A stretch of 64,000 bases of DNA from Erwinia psidii (GTDB taxonomy: Bacteria; Pseudomonadota; Gammaproteobacteria; Enterobacterales; Enterobacteriaceae). The notes beneath the pieces were generated by a model. That model did no database searches. It saw only the letters and a list, made by a program, of their open reading frames with translations, and had not been told where the DNA came from. A program made the translations under genes and the position numbers. Location: assembly GCF_003846135.1 (NCBI RefSeq), contig NZ_RHHM01000007.1:186001-250000 (forward strand), in the 5' to 3' direction. Shown piece after piece: positions 17,406 to 27,283 of this stretch. Numbering within the stretch: position 1 is the first letter of the stretch; each line of letters opens with the position of its first letter.

Positions 17406-19703
17406 CTACAGATATTCAAACTCCGCGCTGTTGGTGCGTGCGGAATCAAGACCAATCATCACCCTGAATTTACCCGGTTCTGCCACCTGCTGCATCTTCG
17501 CGTTCCAGAACATCAACGCGTTCACGTCAATGGGAAAGGTGACCGTCTGCGTCTCACCGGCCTTGAGCATAATGCGCTTAAAGCCTTTCAGTTCTTTCAA
17601 TGGACGGCTGATGCTGGCCATTTCGTCGTTGAGATAGAGCTGAACCACCGTGGCCCCGTCGCGGTGGCCGGTATTGGTCACGGTCACGCTGGCATTCACC
17701 CTACCGTTGCGCGGCATGGTTTTTGACGACAGCGTGACAGGCGATACCTGGAAGGTGGTATAGCTCAGACCGTAACCAAACGGGAACAGCGGACCGTTGG
17801 CAGCATCATAATAGTGCGAGGTGTATTTATTGGGTTTATCCGCATCATAAGGCCGCCCGGTATTCAGGTGGTTGTAATAAATCGGAATTTGTCCAACGGA
17901 GCGCGGGAACGACATCGGCAACTTGCCCGATGGGTTGTAATCACCGAACAGCACATCGGCAATGGCGTTACCGCCTTCGGTACCGCTAAACCAGGTTTCC
18001 AGCAGCGCATCGGCATGCATATTCTCCTTGACCAGCGCCAGCGGACGGCCATTCATCAGCACCAGCACCAGCGGTTTACCGGTGGCCTTCAGTGCATCAA
18101 TCAGCGCCAGCTGACTCGGTGGGATGGTGATATCGCTGCGGCTGGAGGCTTCATGTGCCATGCCCTGCGCTTCCCCCACTACCGCCACCACCACGTCTGA
18201 CTTCTTCGCGGTGGCCACGGCGTCATCAAGCATCGCCTGCGGGGAGCGCGGATCGATAATCACCGCTTTTTCGTAAATATTGAGGAAATCCTGAATACCT
18301 TTATTGTCGGTAATATTCGCCCCCTTCGCGTAGAGCAGGGTGGCTTTACCGGCGGTGGCATTTTTCAGTCCCTGCAACACGCTGACCGACTGCGAAGCCA
18401 CGCCCGCCGCCGACCAGCTGCCCATAATGTCACGCTGACTGTCGGCCAACGGACCAATCACGGCAATGGTGCCAGACTTTTTCAGCGGCAGCGTCTCCAG
18501 ACGGTTTTTCAACAGCACGATACTTTTGCGCGCCACATCACGTGCCTGCTCACGATGCAGACGGCTTTCGGCGTTGGTGTCCTGAGGATCGCTCGTCGGC
18601 GCGCCCAGGTGGCTGTAGGGATCGTTAAACAGGCCCATATCGTACTTGACGTTGAGTACGTGACGGGTGGCATCATCAATTTCCTGTTCGCTGACCGCAC
18701 CACTTTTTACCAGTCCTGGCAGATACTTACTGTAAAATTCGTCACTCATGCTCATATTGACGCCAGACTGGATCGCAATCCGCACCGCATCCTTTGGATC
18801 GCTGGCAACACCATGCTTGATCAACTCTTTAATCGCGCCATGGTCGCTGATGGTAATGCCCTTAAATTTCCAGTCATCGCGCAGCAGATCCTTCAGCAAC
18901 CAGCTGTCTGCGGTGGCCGGCACGCCGTTAAGCGAGTTAAGCGCCACCATCACCCCACCGCTACCTGCATCCAGCGCCGCTTTGTAAGGCGGCAGATAAT
19001 CCTGTGCCAGTCGCTGTGGGCTCATATCGACGGTGTTGTAATCGCGTCCCCCTTCCACCGCGCCATAGCCGGCAAAATGTTTAACGCTGGTCATCACCGA
19101 GTAGCGATCCGCCGGGCTTTTGCCCTGCATTGACGTCACCAGCGTGCGGCCCATTTGTGAAACCAGGTAAGTATCTTCACCCAATCCCTCAGATACCCTG
19201 CCCCAGCGCGGTTCACGGGTAACATCCACCATCGGTGCCCAGGTCATATTCAGGCCGTCATCGGCAGCTTCATAAGCAGAGATACGCCCCACTTCTGCCA
19301 CGGCATCCAAATCCCAGCTGGCGGCGAGCGCCAGTGGGATAGGAAACACCGTGCGATGACCGTGCACCACATCGTAAGCAAAAAAGAGGGGGATTTTCAG
19401 GCGACTGAGCTGCATCACCTGGTCCTGCATTGCACGGATATCCTGCCTGGTCACGGTGTTGAAAATCGCCCCGACCTGCTCATGCCGGATCATCTCACGG
19501 ATCGCCTCCTTCGGGTTATCCGGCCCCACGCTGATTAATCTGAGCTGGCCAATTTTTTCGTCCAGCGTCATTTTTTTCAGCAAATCCGTTACAAACGCAT
19601 CACGGGCTTCGGGGGTTAATGCATGGGGAACGGGGTGAGTTTCAGCAAAAGCTGGCTGCATGATCAAAGCGGCAGCAAGACTGACAGAGCAAATCCATTT
19701 CAT
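17406..19703 (-). CDS. bglX: BglX, periplasmic beta-D-glucosidase (GH3)
   Basis: A 765-residue glycoside hydrolase family 3 enzyme, the same length as E. coli BglX and very close to it throughout. The signal peptide MKWICSVSLAAALIMQPAFA sends it to the periplasm. The TIM-barrel domain carries the nucleophile aspartate in TISDHGAIKEL, followed by the alpha/beta sandwich domain (LLKNRLETLPLKKSG) and a C-terminal fibronectin-III-like domain (PFGYGLSYTTF onward). It hydrolyses terminal beta-glucosides such as cellobiose or plant aryl-glucosides. The start was chosen at MKW to match the family; six extra codons upstream were excluded. Confidence 0.97.
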   Translation of the reverse strand: MKWICSVSLAAALIMQPAFAETHPVPHALTPEARDAFVTDLLKKMTLDEKIGQLRLISVGPDNPKEAIREMIRHEQVGAIFNTVTRQDIRAMQDQVMQLSRLKIPLFFAYDVVHGHRTVFPIPLALAASWDLDAVAEVGRISAYEAADDGLNMTWAPMVDVTREPRWGRVSEGLGEDTYLVSQMGRTLVTSMQGKSPADRYSVMTSVKHFAGYGAVEGGRDYNTVDMSPQRLAQDYLPPYKAALDAGSGGVMVALNSLNGVPATADSWLLKDLLRDDWKFKGITISDHGAIKELIKHGVASDPKDAVRIAIQSGVNMSMSDEFYSKYLPGLVKSGAVSEQEIDDATRHVLNVKYDMGLFNDPYSHLGAPTSDPQDTNAESRLHREQARDVARKSIVLLKNRLETLPLKKSGTIAVIGPLADSQRDIMGSWSAAGVASQSVSVLQGLKNATAGKATLLYAKGANITDNKGIQDFLNIYEKAVIIDPRSPQAMLDDAVATAKKSDVVVAVVGEAQGMAHEASSRSDITIPPSQLALIDALKATGKPLVLVLMNGRPLALVKENMHADALLETWFSGTEGGNAIADVLFGDYNPSGKLPMSFPRSVGQIPIYYNHLNTGRPYDADKPNKYTSHYYDAANGPLFPFGYGLSYTTFQVSPVTLSSKTMPRNGRVNASVTVTNTGHRDGATVVQLYLNDEMASISRPLKELKGFKRIMLKAGETQTVTFPIDVNALMFWNAKMQQVAEPGKFRVMIGLDSARTNSAEFEYL

Positions 19704-19987
19704 CAGATTGGTTTCTCTCAAATAACGGCAAAAAACGGGTCAGAGTGTTACAGAGTTGTAAGACGCTCAGTGTGCCATAAGTTGAGGATAGCAGATAGTT
19801 TTCAACGCATGACAGCAAAAAGGATCGGTTTTTTAACGCCAGCCAACTGCCGGCCGCAGCATGCTGAGGAGGGGACAAAATACAGCTGTTTGATGGCAGC
19901 AAACCGCTACCGGTATTTCCGGGCGGTACAATTATACTCACAGAAAAAAGCCTCAGGCCGGTGCCCCTGTTAATCTTACGCGTTAAA

Positions 19988-20236
19988 TCACCGGTGTCTG
20001 TACCCCGTCAGCTTTTTATGCAACCGGTAAATTTCTTTGATGTAGAAAGAATAAAAAACCGGCATCAGCAGCAGCATGGAAAAAACATAACCCACGCTGT
20101 CCCTATATGACACCAGATCCGCGGCGTGGCCAAATATATGACGCCCGGTGAGAATAAACATAATAATAACCCACAGCGCAATTAAATAGCCCATTTTTAT
20201 ATAGACTGAAAAAAAACCGGAGATGATCTCCTGCAT
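19988..20236 (-). CDS. Small two-helix membrane protein at the end of the C-nucleoside-type operon
   Basis: An 82-residue protein with two probable transmembrane helices (about 14-33 and 48-65), separated by a polar loop, RHIFGHAADLVSYRDS, and ending in a basic tail (KKLTGYRHR). A good GAGGTAATT ribosome site precedes the ATG. It lies 39 bases downstream of the HAD phosphatase on the same strand and is probably the last gene of the UPRT-exporter-phosphatase unit. I do not recognise a family. It could help the exporter or be unrelated. Confidence 0.65.
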   Translation of the reverse strand: MQEIISGFFSVYIKMGYLIALWVIIMFILTGRHIFGHAADLVSYRDSVGYVFSMLLLMPVFYSFYIKEIYRLHKKLTGYRHR

Positions 20237-20275
20237 AATTACCTCAGCATGACGAAAGCGCTGACAACAGGATCG

Positions 20276-20989
20276 TTAGCGCGTGATGTTAACAGAAGAT
20301 TCACCGGCAACAGCCCGTGCGGTCATTTCATGGCACTGTTTCACCACATCATCAAAGCTGTCCACCAGAATACCTGGCCTTGCGGCAATTAAGGTGTTTT
20401 TATCATGAATACCATAACTTACCGCTATCGATGCCGAGCCAAGATTGTTGGCCATCAGGATATCGTGAGTGGTATCCCCCACCATAATGGCCTGTGATTT
20501 ATCGGCCTGAAAAAAATCGAGGATTTTCTGCCCTGATTCAGGATGTGGTTTTTTCGACGCGACCTCATCAGCGCCAACCACAATATCAAAAAAATGCGCA
20601 ATGCCGGCAGCCGATAACAGTGTATTGGCACTGTGAGAAAATTTATTGGTGGTCACCGATAAACGAAAACCCGACGAGTGAAGATGTTCAAGACCGGTGG
20701 CCACGCCGGGGAAAAGCAGATCTTTCGCCGCGGGCAGAATAATCGTTTTGAACTGACGCTGATATTCATTCACCGCGCAAATAACCTGTGGATGATCCAC
20801 CGCCAGATTCATCAGATCAGAAAATGCTTTTTCCAGCGGAAGTCCGATAGTAACTCTTATTTCATCAGCGGAAAACGCAGGCAAACCCAGCGCACGGAAA
20901 GCAGCGTTAAAGGTAAGGGGAATAGCCTGTGCCGTGTCGAACAGTGTCCCATCGAGATCAAACATCACGATGGCCTGATTATCTTTCAT
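20276..20989 (-). CDS. indB: HAD phosphatase of the indigoidine/minimycin-type cluster (IndB/MinC-like)
   Basis: A 237-residue HAD hydrolase. Motif I DLDGT has Asp11 and Asp13, motif II is VTTNK, motif III lysine lies in ASKKPHPE, and motif IV is GDTTHD. A helical cap sits between motifs I and II, as in phosphoglycolate phosphatase relatives. In indigoidine and minimycin clusters a HAD phosphatase dephosphorylates the C-nucleotide or detoxifies a nucleotide intermediate. Here it follows the exporter after 38 bases. The protein consists of the phosphatase domain only; the longer Streptomyces MinC, as I recall it, carries an extra C-terminal domain that is absent here. Confidence 0.8.
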   Translation of the reverse strand: MKDNQAIVMFDLDGTLFDTAQAIPLTFNAAFRALGLPAFSADEIRVTIGLPLEKAFSDLMNLAVDHPQVICAVNEYQRQFKTIILPAAKDLLFPGVATGLEHLHSSGFRLSVTTNKFSHSANTLLSAAGIAHFFDIVVGADEVASKKPHPESGQKILDFFQADKSQAIMVGDTTHDILMANNLGSASIAVSYGIHDKNTLIAARPGILVDSFDDVVKQCHEMTARAVAGESSVNITR

Positions 20990-21027
20990 TATTTAACTCT
21001 CAACGGTTTATTTGTGCGGGCAAATGA

Positions 21028-21960
21028 TTAACACCGGCGTTTAACTGAATTGGTCAAATTTTCCTGCCGTGACCCGCTTACTGCCTGGGGTTCAGCCTTA
21101 TTTCGCCGCGACGGACGGGCAAGATATATTGATGTAATAATCGCCAGGCAGCCCACCAGCTGTAAGTGAGTAAATGTCTGCCCCAAAATCACATAGCCGA
21201 GCACACAGGCCGACAGAGAACTCATAAATCCCAGAAACGAGGTGGTTACCGGCGGCAGTTTCTCTATGCCCCGGAACCAGATAAAGTAGCCCAGAACGCC
21301 ACCGGCCAGCGTCAACCAGCCGTAGCCTAAAAGATTGGTGAAGGTCAGGGCAGCCGGCAACTTCTCCAGCGTCAGCGCGGCTGGCAACAGCATTAATCCA
21401 CCCATCGTTAACTGCCAGCCGGTAAATGCCAGTAAAGACATATTATGCGGCCTGCCCCAGTATTTGGTCAGCAAAATACCCATCGCCATACTGGTGGTGC
21501 CGACAAGCCCAATAGCAACGCCCTGAAAATTTAATGTCACGGCACTGTTTAATACCAGAAGGCTAATGCCCGTTACGCCAATCACCGCAGAGATAATATG
21601 TATCGCTCTGAGTTTATGCCTGAAGACCACCGCACCAATCACCATCACGATAACCGGCTGGCAGGACATCACCAGCGACGCCAGACCACCGGGCAAAAAA
21701 TAAGCGGCGGCAAACAGACAATAGAAAAACAGGCCGATATTAAGAAATCCGAGGATCGCTATACGTAGCCACCAGATACCGTAAGGCCGCACGCGGCAAA
21801 CCAGTAATAAAATCAGTCCGGCCACCAGCGCCCTGATTACCGATGCCAGCAAAGGCACATGAGGAGGAAGCGTTTGGGTGGTGACAATATAGGTGCTTCC
21901 CCAGATAACCGGGGCCAGGGCAGTAATAAGAATATTACCAAGCGTTGATAACTTATTCAT
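21028..21960 (-). CDS. EamA-family exporter (PecM/MinT-like position)
   Basis: A 310-residue drug/metabolite transporter with ten hydrophobic helices in two EamA repeats, beginning ILITALAPVIWGSTYIVTTQ and repeating from about residue 145 (LVGTTSMAMGILLTKYWG). It overlaps the UPRT stop by eight bases (start ATG at 21960). Thirteen upstream codons in frame lie inside the UPRT gene and were excluded. PecM, the partner of PecS in Dickeya, is an EamA exporter tied to indigoidine, and the minimycin cluster also has a transporter in its self-resistance set. Export of the cluster product is the likely role. Confidence 0.82.
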   Translation of the reverse strand: MNKLSTLGNILITALAPVIWGSTYIVTTQTLPPHVPLLASVIRALVAGLILLLVCRVRPYGIWWLRIAILGFLNIGLFFYCLFAAAYFLPGGLASLVMSCQPVIVMVIGAVVFRHKLRAIHIISAVIGVTGISLLVLNSAVTLNFQGVAIGLVGTTSMAMGILLTKYWGRPHNMSLLAFTGWQLTMGGLMLLPAALTLEKLPAALTFTNLLGYGWLTLAGGVLGYFIWFRGIEKLPPVTTSFLGFMSSLSACVLGYVILGQTFTHLQLVGCLAIITSIYLARPSRRNKAEPQAVSGSRQENLTNSVKRRC

Positions 21961-22618
21961 GTGATGCTCCAGGCCAGGTCCCAAAGTAACGATCGCCAAA
22001 ATCCCCGATACCAGGACGCATAAATGCCGCCTCGGTCATCCCCTGCTCTATTGACGAGGTGACCACGGTCAACGCCGGCCATGCTTTTGTGACGTTCTCA
22101 ATACCCGATGGCGACGCAAGCAGATTGACCACAATAATATTGTCAGCCGCCACGCCGCTTTCCTGCAGCACGTCTATGGCTTTCAACACAGAACCGCCGG
22201 TTGCCAACATCGGTTCAAACAACATCACCGACATCTCCCCCACCGTGGCGGGCAGATGCGAATAAAAGTAATGCGGCTGTTTTGTCTCTTTATCCCGTTG
22301 AATAAGAATTTTGCCGATGGGCTGTTCAGGAAACATCTCCCTGAACGCCACCTCCATGCTCTCTCCGGCCCTGATCACCGAAACGCCACAAACGCCATTT
22401 TTTAATGATTTCCCGTGAAAAACGTCACCTATTGGCGTGGTGACCACCTCGTCCCGGTAAGGCAGATAGTGGGCCGCATGTTGTAATAGCAAACGGATCA
22501 GCTGATTGGATGCATATACAAATGTCTTCAGACTTGCCGCACGGTTGCGCGCCTGAAGCTGCAAACTGGATAGCCACGGCGAATCAGGTAACACATGAAC
22601 ATTTCGGTAAACAGGCAT
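21953..22618 (-). CDS. Uracil phosphoribosyltransferase paralogue (MinD-like self-resistance enzyme)
   Basis: A 221-residue uracil phosphoribosyltransferase converting uracil and PRPP to UMP. The PRPP loop reads EPMLATGGS (residues 135-143; E. coli Upp has DPMLATGGS) and the uracil-binding C-terminus reads RPGIGDFGDRYFG, so the active site looks intact. The start at 22618 has AAGGA seven bases before it; a longer frame from 22732 runs through the promoter region and was rejected. It is divergent from the PecS-type regulator and first in its operon. A UPRT inside an indigoidine-type cluster parallels MinD, reported to protect the producer by raising UMP against a toxic C-nucleotide. Confidence 0.88.
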   Translation of the reverse strand: MPVYRNVHVLPDSPWLSSLQLQARNRAASLKTFVYASNQLIRLLLQHAAHYLPYRDEVVTTPIGDVFHGKSLKNGVCGVSVIRAGESMEVAFREMFPEQPIGKILIQRDKETKQPHYFYSHLPATVGEMSVMLFEPMLATGGSVLKAIDVLQESGVAADNIIVVNLLASPSGIENVTKAWPALTVVTSSIEQGMTEAAFMRPGIGDFGDRYFGTWPGASHE

Positions 22619-22660
22619 AGATGTGTCCTTGAGAAACAACCATAAGATGTTAAGATGATT

Positions 22661-22709
22661 ATATCTTTTAGATTTATATCTTTTATGAAAGATAATTAAG
22701 AGAAAGATA
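22661..22709. promoter_or_regulatory. AT-rich operator region between UPRT and the PecS-type gene
   Basis: Two copies of TATATCTTTTA lie in tandem (about 22659 and 22675). The second forms a perfect inverted repeat, TATCTTT-TATG-AAAGATA. Further TATCTT/AAGATA elements lie on both sides. This repeat cluster in the divergent region of a MarR-type regulator is the expected place for its operators. The binding is inferred. Confidence 0.5.
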
Positions 22710-22743
22710 ATCAGATGCACGGCTTTTTTCAAGTTTCTTTTTT
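22704..22743 (-). promoter_or_regulatory. Promoter of the UPRT-exporter-phosphatase unit
   Basis: On the minus strand TTGAAA (22732-22727) is followed after 17 bases by TATCTT (22709-22704). The upstream stretch AAAAAGAAACTTGA is identical over 14 bases to the one ahead of the synthetase gene. The -35 region abuts the ribosome site of the regulator gene. Confidence 0.55.
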
Positions 22744-22755
22744 ATGAGGAAGACT

Positions 22756-23241
22756 ATGCAGTACGACCATGTAGACAGGCTGCTTGTCCAGTGGCTTCAG
22801 CAGCGCCCCGATTTGGATTGTTCTCCCATGGGGGTGCTTGGACGACTTAGCCGGATGAGCCGCCTTGTAGATAAGAGCCTGGAAAAAACATTCAGGAATA
22901 ACGAATTGAGTCAGACAGAATTCGACATTCTGGCGACGCTAAGGCGGCTTAACACACCAACCACCCCTACTGAACTCTATCAAACCTTAATGCTGTCATC
23001 AGGCGCCATGAGCACCCGCGTCGAGCAACTGGTCCAGCGCGGCTTTATTGAGAGAGTTTACAGTGAAGCAGACAGACGCAGCTGCAACCTGTCCTTAACG
23101 GTCAAAGGCAAGCAGCTTATTGATAAAGCAATTTCTGAACATGTGGCAAATGAAGATGAAATATTGTCACCTCTCAGTGCCCAGCAGCGTGAACAGCTGG
23201 CATCAATTTTGCGTATCTGGCTGTTAGATAAAGAAAAATAA
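22756..23241 (+). CDS. PecS-type MarR-family transcriptional regulator
   Basis: A 161-residue MarR regulator of the PecS/urate-responsive subgroup, shown by the conserved stretch QWLQQRPDLDCSPMGVLGRLSR with the N-terminal Trp13, ELSQTEFDILATLRRL, SGAMSTRVEQLVQRG (recognition helix) and EADRRSCNLSLT (wing). In Dickeya, PecS represses indigoidine genes and pecM; relatives respond to urate or phenolic ligands. The start was placed at ATG 22756 with GAGGA upstream, four codons inside the longer frame. A hairpin terminator follows. Its position between the two divergent cluster arms fits it as their regulator. Confidence 0.82.
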   Translation: MQYDHVDRLLVQWLQQRPDLDCSPMGVLGRLSRMSRLVDKSLEKTFRNNELSQTEFDILATLRRLNTPTTPTELYQTLMLSSGAMSTRVEQLVQRGFIERVYSEADRRSCNLSLTVKGKQLIDKAISEHVANEDEILSPLSAQQREQLASILRIWLLDKEK

Positions 23242-23248
23242 CCATTCC

Positions 23249-23268
23249 ACCGGCCAATCCTGGCCGGT
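23249..23268 (+). terminator. Terminator of the PecS-type gene
   Basis: A perfect 8-bp stem ACCGGCCA / TGGCCGGT with a 4-base loop lies eight bases after the stop. A run of five T residues comes about ten bases later, so it may be only partly efficient. Confidence 0.6.
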
Positions 23269-23317
23269 AAAACCGCTGCTTTTTAGATCCATATCTCACC
23301 TGCAAAAATACCCTACC

Positions 23318-23355
23318 AAAAAGAAACTTGACATTGATTTACACAAAAGTATCTT
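23318..23355 (+). promoter_or_regulatory. Promoter of the indigoidine-type synthetase gene
   Basis: Consensus -35 TTGACA (23328-23333) is followed after 16 bases by TATCTT (23350-23355). The 14 bases AAAAAGAAACTTGA (23318-23331) are shared with the divergent UPRT promoter. The TATCTT of the -10 is the same hexamer repeated in the putative operator region, so repression by the PecS-type protein could act here. Confidence 0.6.
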
Positions 23356-23392
23356 CCTAGTGAAATATAAAATCCAGAAAGATTACATCATC

Positions 23393-26300
23393 ATGACTTT
23401 TAAACGCCTTGTTTCTTCCTTTATTACCTCACCAGATCCCGGTTCCGCTACTCATTTTCACGATCTTTTCGCCATGCTTGTACGCTGTGTCCGCACCAGA
23501 CCGGCGCATATCGCCGTAAAAGATCAGAATACCTCGCTGAGTTATCAACATTTCCTGCAATCAATAGCGCGAAGTGCAGATAGCCTGCATGCGTTGATCG
23601 AGGAGGATGTGCAGTTTATAGGGCTGTACTGCGATCCCTGCGTTGAGATGATTTGTGGCGCATGGAGCATTCTCGCCGCCGGGCGCGCCTATCTTCCCCT
23701 TGCGCCGGATTATCCCGCCGATCGTCTGCGTTATATGATCGAAGATTCTGGCGTGACCATCGTGTTAACCCAGCCAGCCCTTAAAGCACAGCTGATGGCT
23801 ATCGTTGGCGAAAAGGTCACCATTATCACCCAGGACGACCTTGAGAAAGTCAGCGTGGCGACCACTGATGCTGTATTAAGCCGCCCGCAGGAACGCCTGG
23901 CGTATATGATTTACACCTCCGGTAGCACAGGAAACCCCAAGGGGGTAATGGTGAGCTGGCGCAATATCTCTCATCAGATAGCCTGGTTAAAAGAGCAGTT
24001 TGGTTTTGATCAAAACGACAGGATTTTACAGAAGACACCAATCAGTTTTGACGCGGCACAGTGGGAAATACTGGCGCCGGCTTTTGGCTGCGAGGTGGTG
24101 GTCGGACCCAAAAACTGTTACCGCGACCCGGATGCCCTGATTAATACATTGCAACAACAAAACATTACCGTGTTGCAGTGTGTTCCCACCCTGCTTCACG
24201 CGCTGGTTGAACATCCGCTGTTTCCTGATTGCCAGGCGTTGAAAAAGGTTTTCAGCGGCGGGGAGATCCTGACACGCCCTCTTGCCGCGGAGTTTTTTCA
24301 GCACCTGCCGCACGCCAGACTGACCAACTTATACGGTCCAACCGAATGCACTATTAATACCTCCAGTTTCACCCTGGAGGCAGAGTCGGTGGCGTCTTAT
24401 CCCGATGCGATTGCCATCGGTAAACCCGTAGCGGATACCTTCTACCATGTGCTGGACAGCGCCGGAGCGCCGGTTTTATTGGGAGAAACCGGCGAGCTGT
24501 ATATTTCAGGTGTACAGGTTGCCAGCGGTTACTATCAGCGACCCGAGCTGACCCGTGAACGATTCATTCCCGCTTCAGGAACTCCCGTTCCTGGCCACGA
24601 GTTGCTTTACAGGACCGGTGATTTAGTCCGGCAGGATCAGACGGGAAATACCTTTTTTGTTGGCCGCGCTGACAATCAAATAAAATTGCGTGGCTATCGT
24701 GTCGAGCTGGACGAAATTCGCCTGGCAATTGAAAAGCATCACTGGGTTAAACACGCGGCGGTTATCGTGCAGCAGGCTCCGCGATCCGGCCAGCAGATCC
24801 TGACGGCCTGCATTGAGCTGGACAGGCGGCAGGCGGCGTTAATGGACCAGGACAAGCATGACAGTCATCATATTTCCAAATCCAACAAACTGCAGGTCAA
24901 AGCACAGCTCTCTAACGCGGGCTGTCGTCAACTCTCAGCAAAGCAGCTGGCTGACTGCATTCCCCTGGCCTTTAAAACACCCGACAGCGGGCAGTTGGAA
25001 ACCGCCTTTGGCCGCAAGACCTATCGGTTTTTTGAGGGAGGGCCACAGGTAAGCCAGCAAACGCTGGTGCAGGTGTTACAACGCCAGCCGGAAACGGGCG
25101 ATTTACTGGCCGGAAAACCGGCGTTAGCGCCCGAAAATATCGGGAAACTGCTGCGTCATTTTGGGCAGTTTATCAGTGAAGATCGTCTGTTGCCCAAATA
25201 TGCCTATGCCTCTCCCGGCGCGCTGTACGCCACACAACTCTACCTTGAGTTAAACGGCGTGGCAGGACTGCCCGCAGCCATCTATTACTACCACCCGGCC
25301 AAACATGCTCTGGTGCCCATCGCCCCTGTTGCTGGCACATGTCATCAGCTGATAAAACTACATTTTATCGGCGAGCGTGATGCCATAGCGCCGGTATATA
25401 AAAATAATCTGCGTGAAGTGCTGGAGATGGAAACCGGCCATATGCTGGGGCTTTTTGATGAACTGTTGCCCGCCTATGGCTTACATGCCGAGCGCTCAGC
25501 ATCGCAAAGAGGGCCACTGCCTGACTGGTATGACGGTCATCACTATAACGACTATCTCGGTGGCTATGTTGTCAGCCAGGCGCCGGTAAAACCGGACAGA
25601 GCACAAATTCAACTCTATCTGCAAGTCCACCGGCATGTCGAAGGACTGGCAGCGGGCCTCTATGCTTTTCAGCAGGGAGCGCTGCATTTTATCTCTGACA
25701 GCATGTTGCAGAAAAAGGATGTTATCGCCATTAACCAGCGGGTTTTTGAGCAGGCATCGTTTGGTATTGGCGTGGTCTGTAACGGAGCAGATCCTGATGA
25801 ACACTATGTGCTTGCCGGTCGTGAAATGCACCGGCTACAAAGTAATAAACATCTGCTGGGGCTGATGTCATCCGGCTACAGCTCCAAAAGTCATCACGAC
25901 CTGCCGGCGGCAACGGAAATGCGTAACATACTGGCACAGCATCACTTGCCTATGGACTGTTTTTATTTTTGCCTCGGTGGACCGGTGAGCAAAGCGCAGT
26001 ATCTGCATACCGGCATGAATGAGGATCGTATTCATATACAGGGTCCCGTTGAGTTGCTTAAAGAGGATCTGGCTGCACAGCTACCGAACTATATGATCCC
26101 AAATAAAGTCATCATTGTTGAGCGCCTGCCTCAAACCGCTAACGGAAAAATCGACACTCTGGCATTAAAATCCTTACCTGAATTAAACGAAACCGATAAT
26201 TGTGGCGAGAAAATAGCGCTCAACTCCCCCCTGGAAAAGACCATCGGCGAGATTTGGTGTGCGGTGATGAAATGGGAAGAAGTATTTGCCGCCGATGATT

Positions 26301-27283
26301 TCTTCGCCGCCGGTGGAAACTCCCTCAGCGCCGTGGCGCTGATTAATCGCATTAATAACATGTTTGCGATAAAACTTCCGCTACAGGTGATATTTCAAAT
26401 GCCTACCGTACGGGGCCTGGCGACAGCCGTCGAAAAATGCCGTCATGCTGCCGTTCCCTGTTCGCGTTTAATTAAGCTCAATGCATTTACCGAACGCCCG
26501 ATCTTCTGCTGGCCAGGCCTGGGTGGCTATCCATTGAGCCTCAGGCAACTGGCTGAGAAACTGCCCGGTCAGCGCGCTTTTTTTGGTGTACAGGCCGAGG
26601 GGATCAATGAAGGTGAAGTGCCACGACAAAATGTCACAGAAATGGCGCGGGACGATATTGAGCAAATCAAGGCCATACAGCCAGACGGGCCTTATACCCT
26701 GTGGGGATACTCCTTTGGTGCGCGGGTTGCTTTCGAAACCGCGGCACAGCTGGAAGCACAGGGAGACACGGTTGCAGCGCTGTATTTGCTGGCTCCGGGC
26801 GCGCCCATGACTCAGATGGAACGCGAGCAGCGCTATGAACACCGGGCCGCGTTTGATAATCCGGTGTTCCTGGCCATTTTATTTTCGGTATTTGCCCATC
26901 AGATTGAAGGTCCTCTGCTTGAGCGCTGCCTGGCGCAATGCACCACGCGCCAGGCATTTATTGCCTTTATCTGCCAGCGTTTTCCTTTACTGCACGCTGA
27001 CACCGTTGAACGCATTATTCGTATCGTCGAAACCACCTACGGTTTCAGTTATGCATTTCATGAGCTGGAAAATCGCCGGCTCAACGCGCCGGTGACGATT
27101 ATTAAAGCACGGGGGGATCATTACTCCTTTTTGGACAATGCCCCGGAATTCAGCCGACAACGCCCGCAGCTGATTGAACTTAGTGTCGATCATTTCACGG
27201 TGTTGAAACCCAAAGGGATCGATGAGCTCCTGCAAAAATTGTCCCCTGCTATCAGTGACAAGGATGAGAAACATGCGAAGTAA
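23393..27283 (+). CDS. indC: Indigoidine-synthetase-type NRPS (A-Ox-T-TE), IndC/BpsA/MinA family
   Basis: A single-module nonribosomal peptide synthetase of 1296 residues (BpsA about 1280). Domains in order: adenylation with core [11 protein letters not shown] from residue 174, FDAAQWE, SGGE, YGPTECT, and [11 protein letters not shown] around 433; then an FMN-dependent oxidase (SagB/nitroreductase type) inserted in the A domain, about 470-850; then the A10 motif NGKID at 917; carrier domain GGNSL with Ser977; and thioesterase [10 protein letters not shown] with Ser1107. The substrate-contact stretches match BpsA, pointing to L-glutamine, which the enzyme cyclises, oxidises and releases; two rings form blue indigoidine, or one is diverted. 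ATG 23393 was chosen over a GTG at 23360 that lacks a ribosome site. It is followed by the IndA homologue, overlapping by 11 bases. Confidence 0.93.
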   Translation: MTFKRLVSSFITSPDPGSATHFHDLFAMLVRCVRTRPAHIAVKDQNTSLSYQHFLQSIARSADSLHALIEEDVQFIGLYCDPCVEMICGAWSILAAGRAYLPLAPDYPADRLRYMIEDSGVTIVLTQPALKAQLMAIVGEKVTIITQDDLEKVSVATTDAVLSRPQERLAYMIYTSGSTGNPKGVMVSWRNISHQIAWLKEQFGFDQNDRILQKTPISFDAAQWEILAPAFGCEVVVGPKNCYRDPDALINTLQQQNITVLQCVPTLLHALVEHPLFPDCQALKKVFSGGEILTRPLAAEFFQHLPHARLTNLYGPTECTINTSSFTLEAESVASYPDAIAIGKPVADTFYHVLDSAGAPVLLGETGELYISGVQVASGYYQRPELTRERFIPASGTPVPGHELLYRTGDLVRQDQTGNTFFVGRADNQIKLRGYRVELDEIRLAIEKHHWVKHAAVIVQQAPRSGQQILTACIELDRRQAALMDQDKHDSHHISKSNKLQVKAQLSNAGCRQLSAKQLADCIPLAFKTPDSGQLETAFGRKTYRFFEGGPQVSQQTLVQVLQRQPETGDLLAGKPALAPENIGKLLRHFGQFISEDRLLPKYAYASPGALYATQLYLELNGVAGLPAAIYYYHPAKHALVPIAPVAGTCHQLIKLHFIGERDAIAPVYKNNLREVLEMETGHMLGLFDELLPAYGLHAERSASQRGPLPDWYDGHHYNDYLGGYVVSQAPVKPDRAQIQLYLQVHRHVEGLAAGLYAFQQGALHFISDSMLQKKDVIAINQRVFEQASFGIGVVCNGADPDEHYVLAGREMHRLQSNKHLLGLMSSGYSSKSHHDLPAATEMRNILAQHHLPMDCFYFCLGGPVSKAQYLHTGMNEDRIHIQGPVELLKEDLAAQLPNYMIPNKVIIVERLPQTANGKIDTLALKSLPELNETDNCGEKIALNSPLEKTIGEIWCAVMKWEEVFAADDFFAAGGNSLSAVALINRINNMFAIKLPLQVIFQMPTVRGLATAVEKCRHAAVPCSRLIKLNAFTERPIFCWPGLGGYPLSLRQLAEKLPGQRAFFGVQAEGINEGEVPRQNVTEMARDDIEQIKAIQPDGPYTLWGYSFGARVAFETAAQLEAQGDTVAALYLLAPGAPMTQMEREQRYEHRAAFDNPVFLAILFSVFAHQIEGPLLERCLAQCTTRQAFIAFICQRFPLLHADTVERIIRIVETTYGFSYAFHELENRRLNAPVTIIKARGDHYSFLDNAPEFSRQRPQLIELSVDHFTVLKPKGIDELLQKLSPAISDKDEKHAK

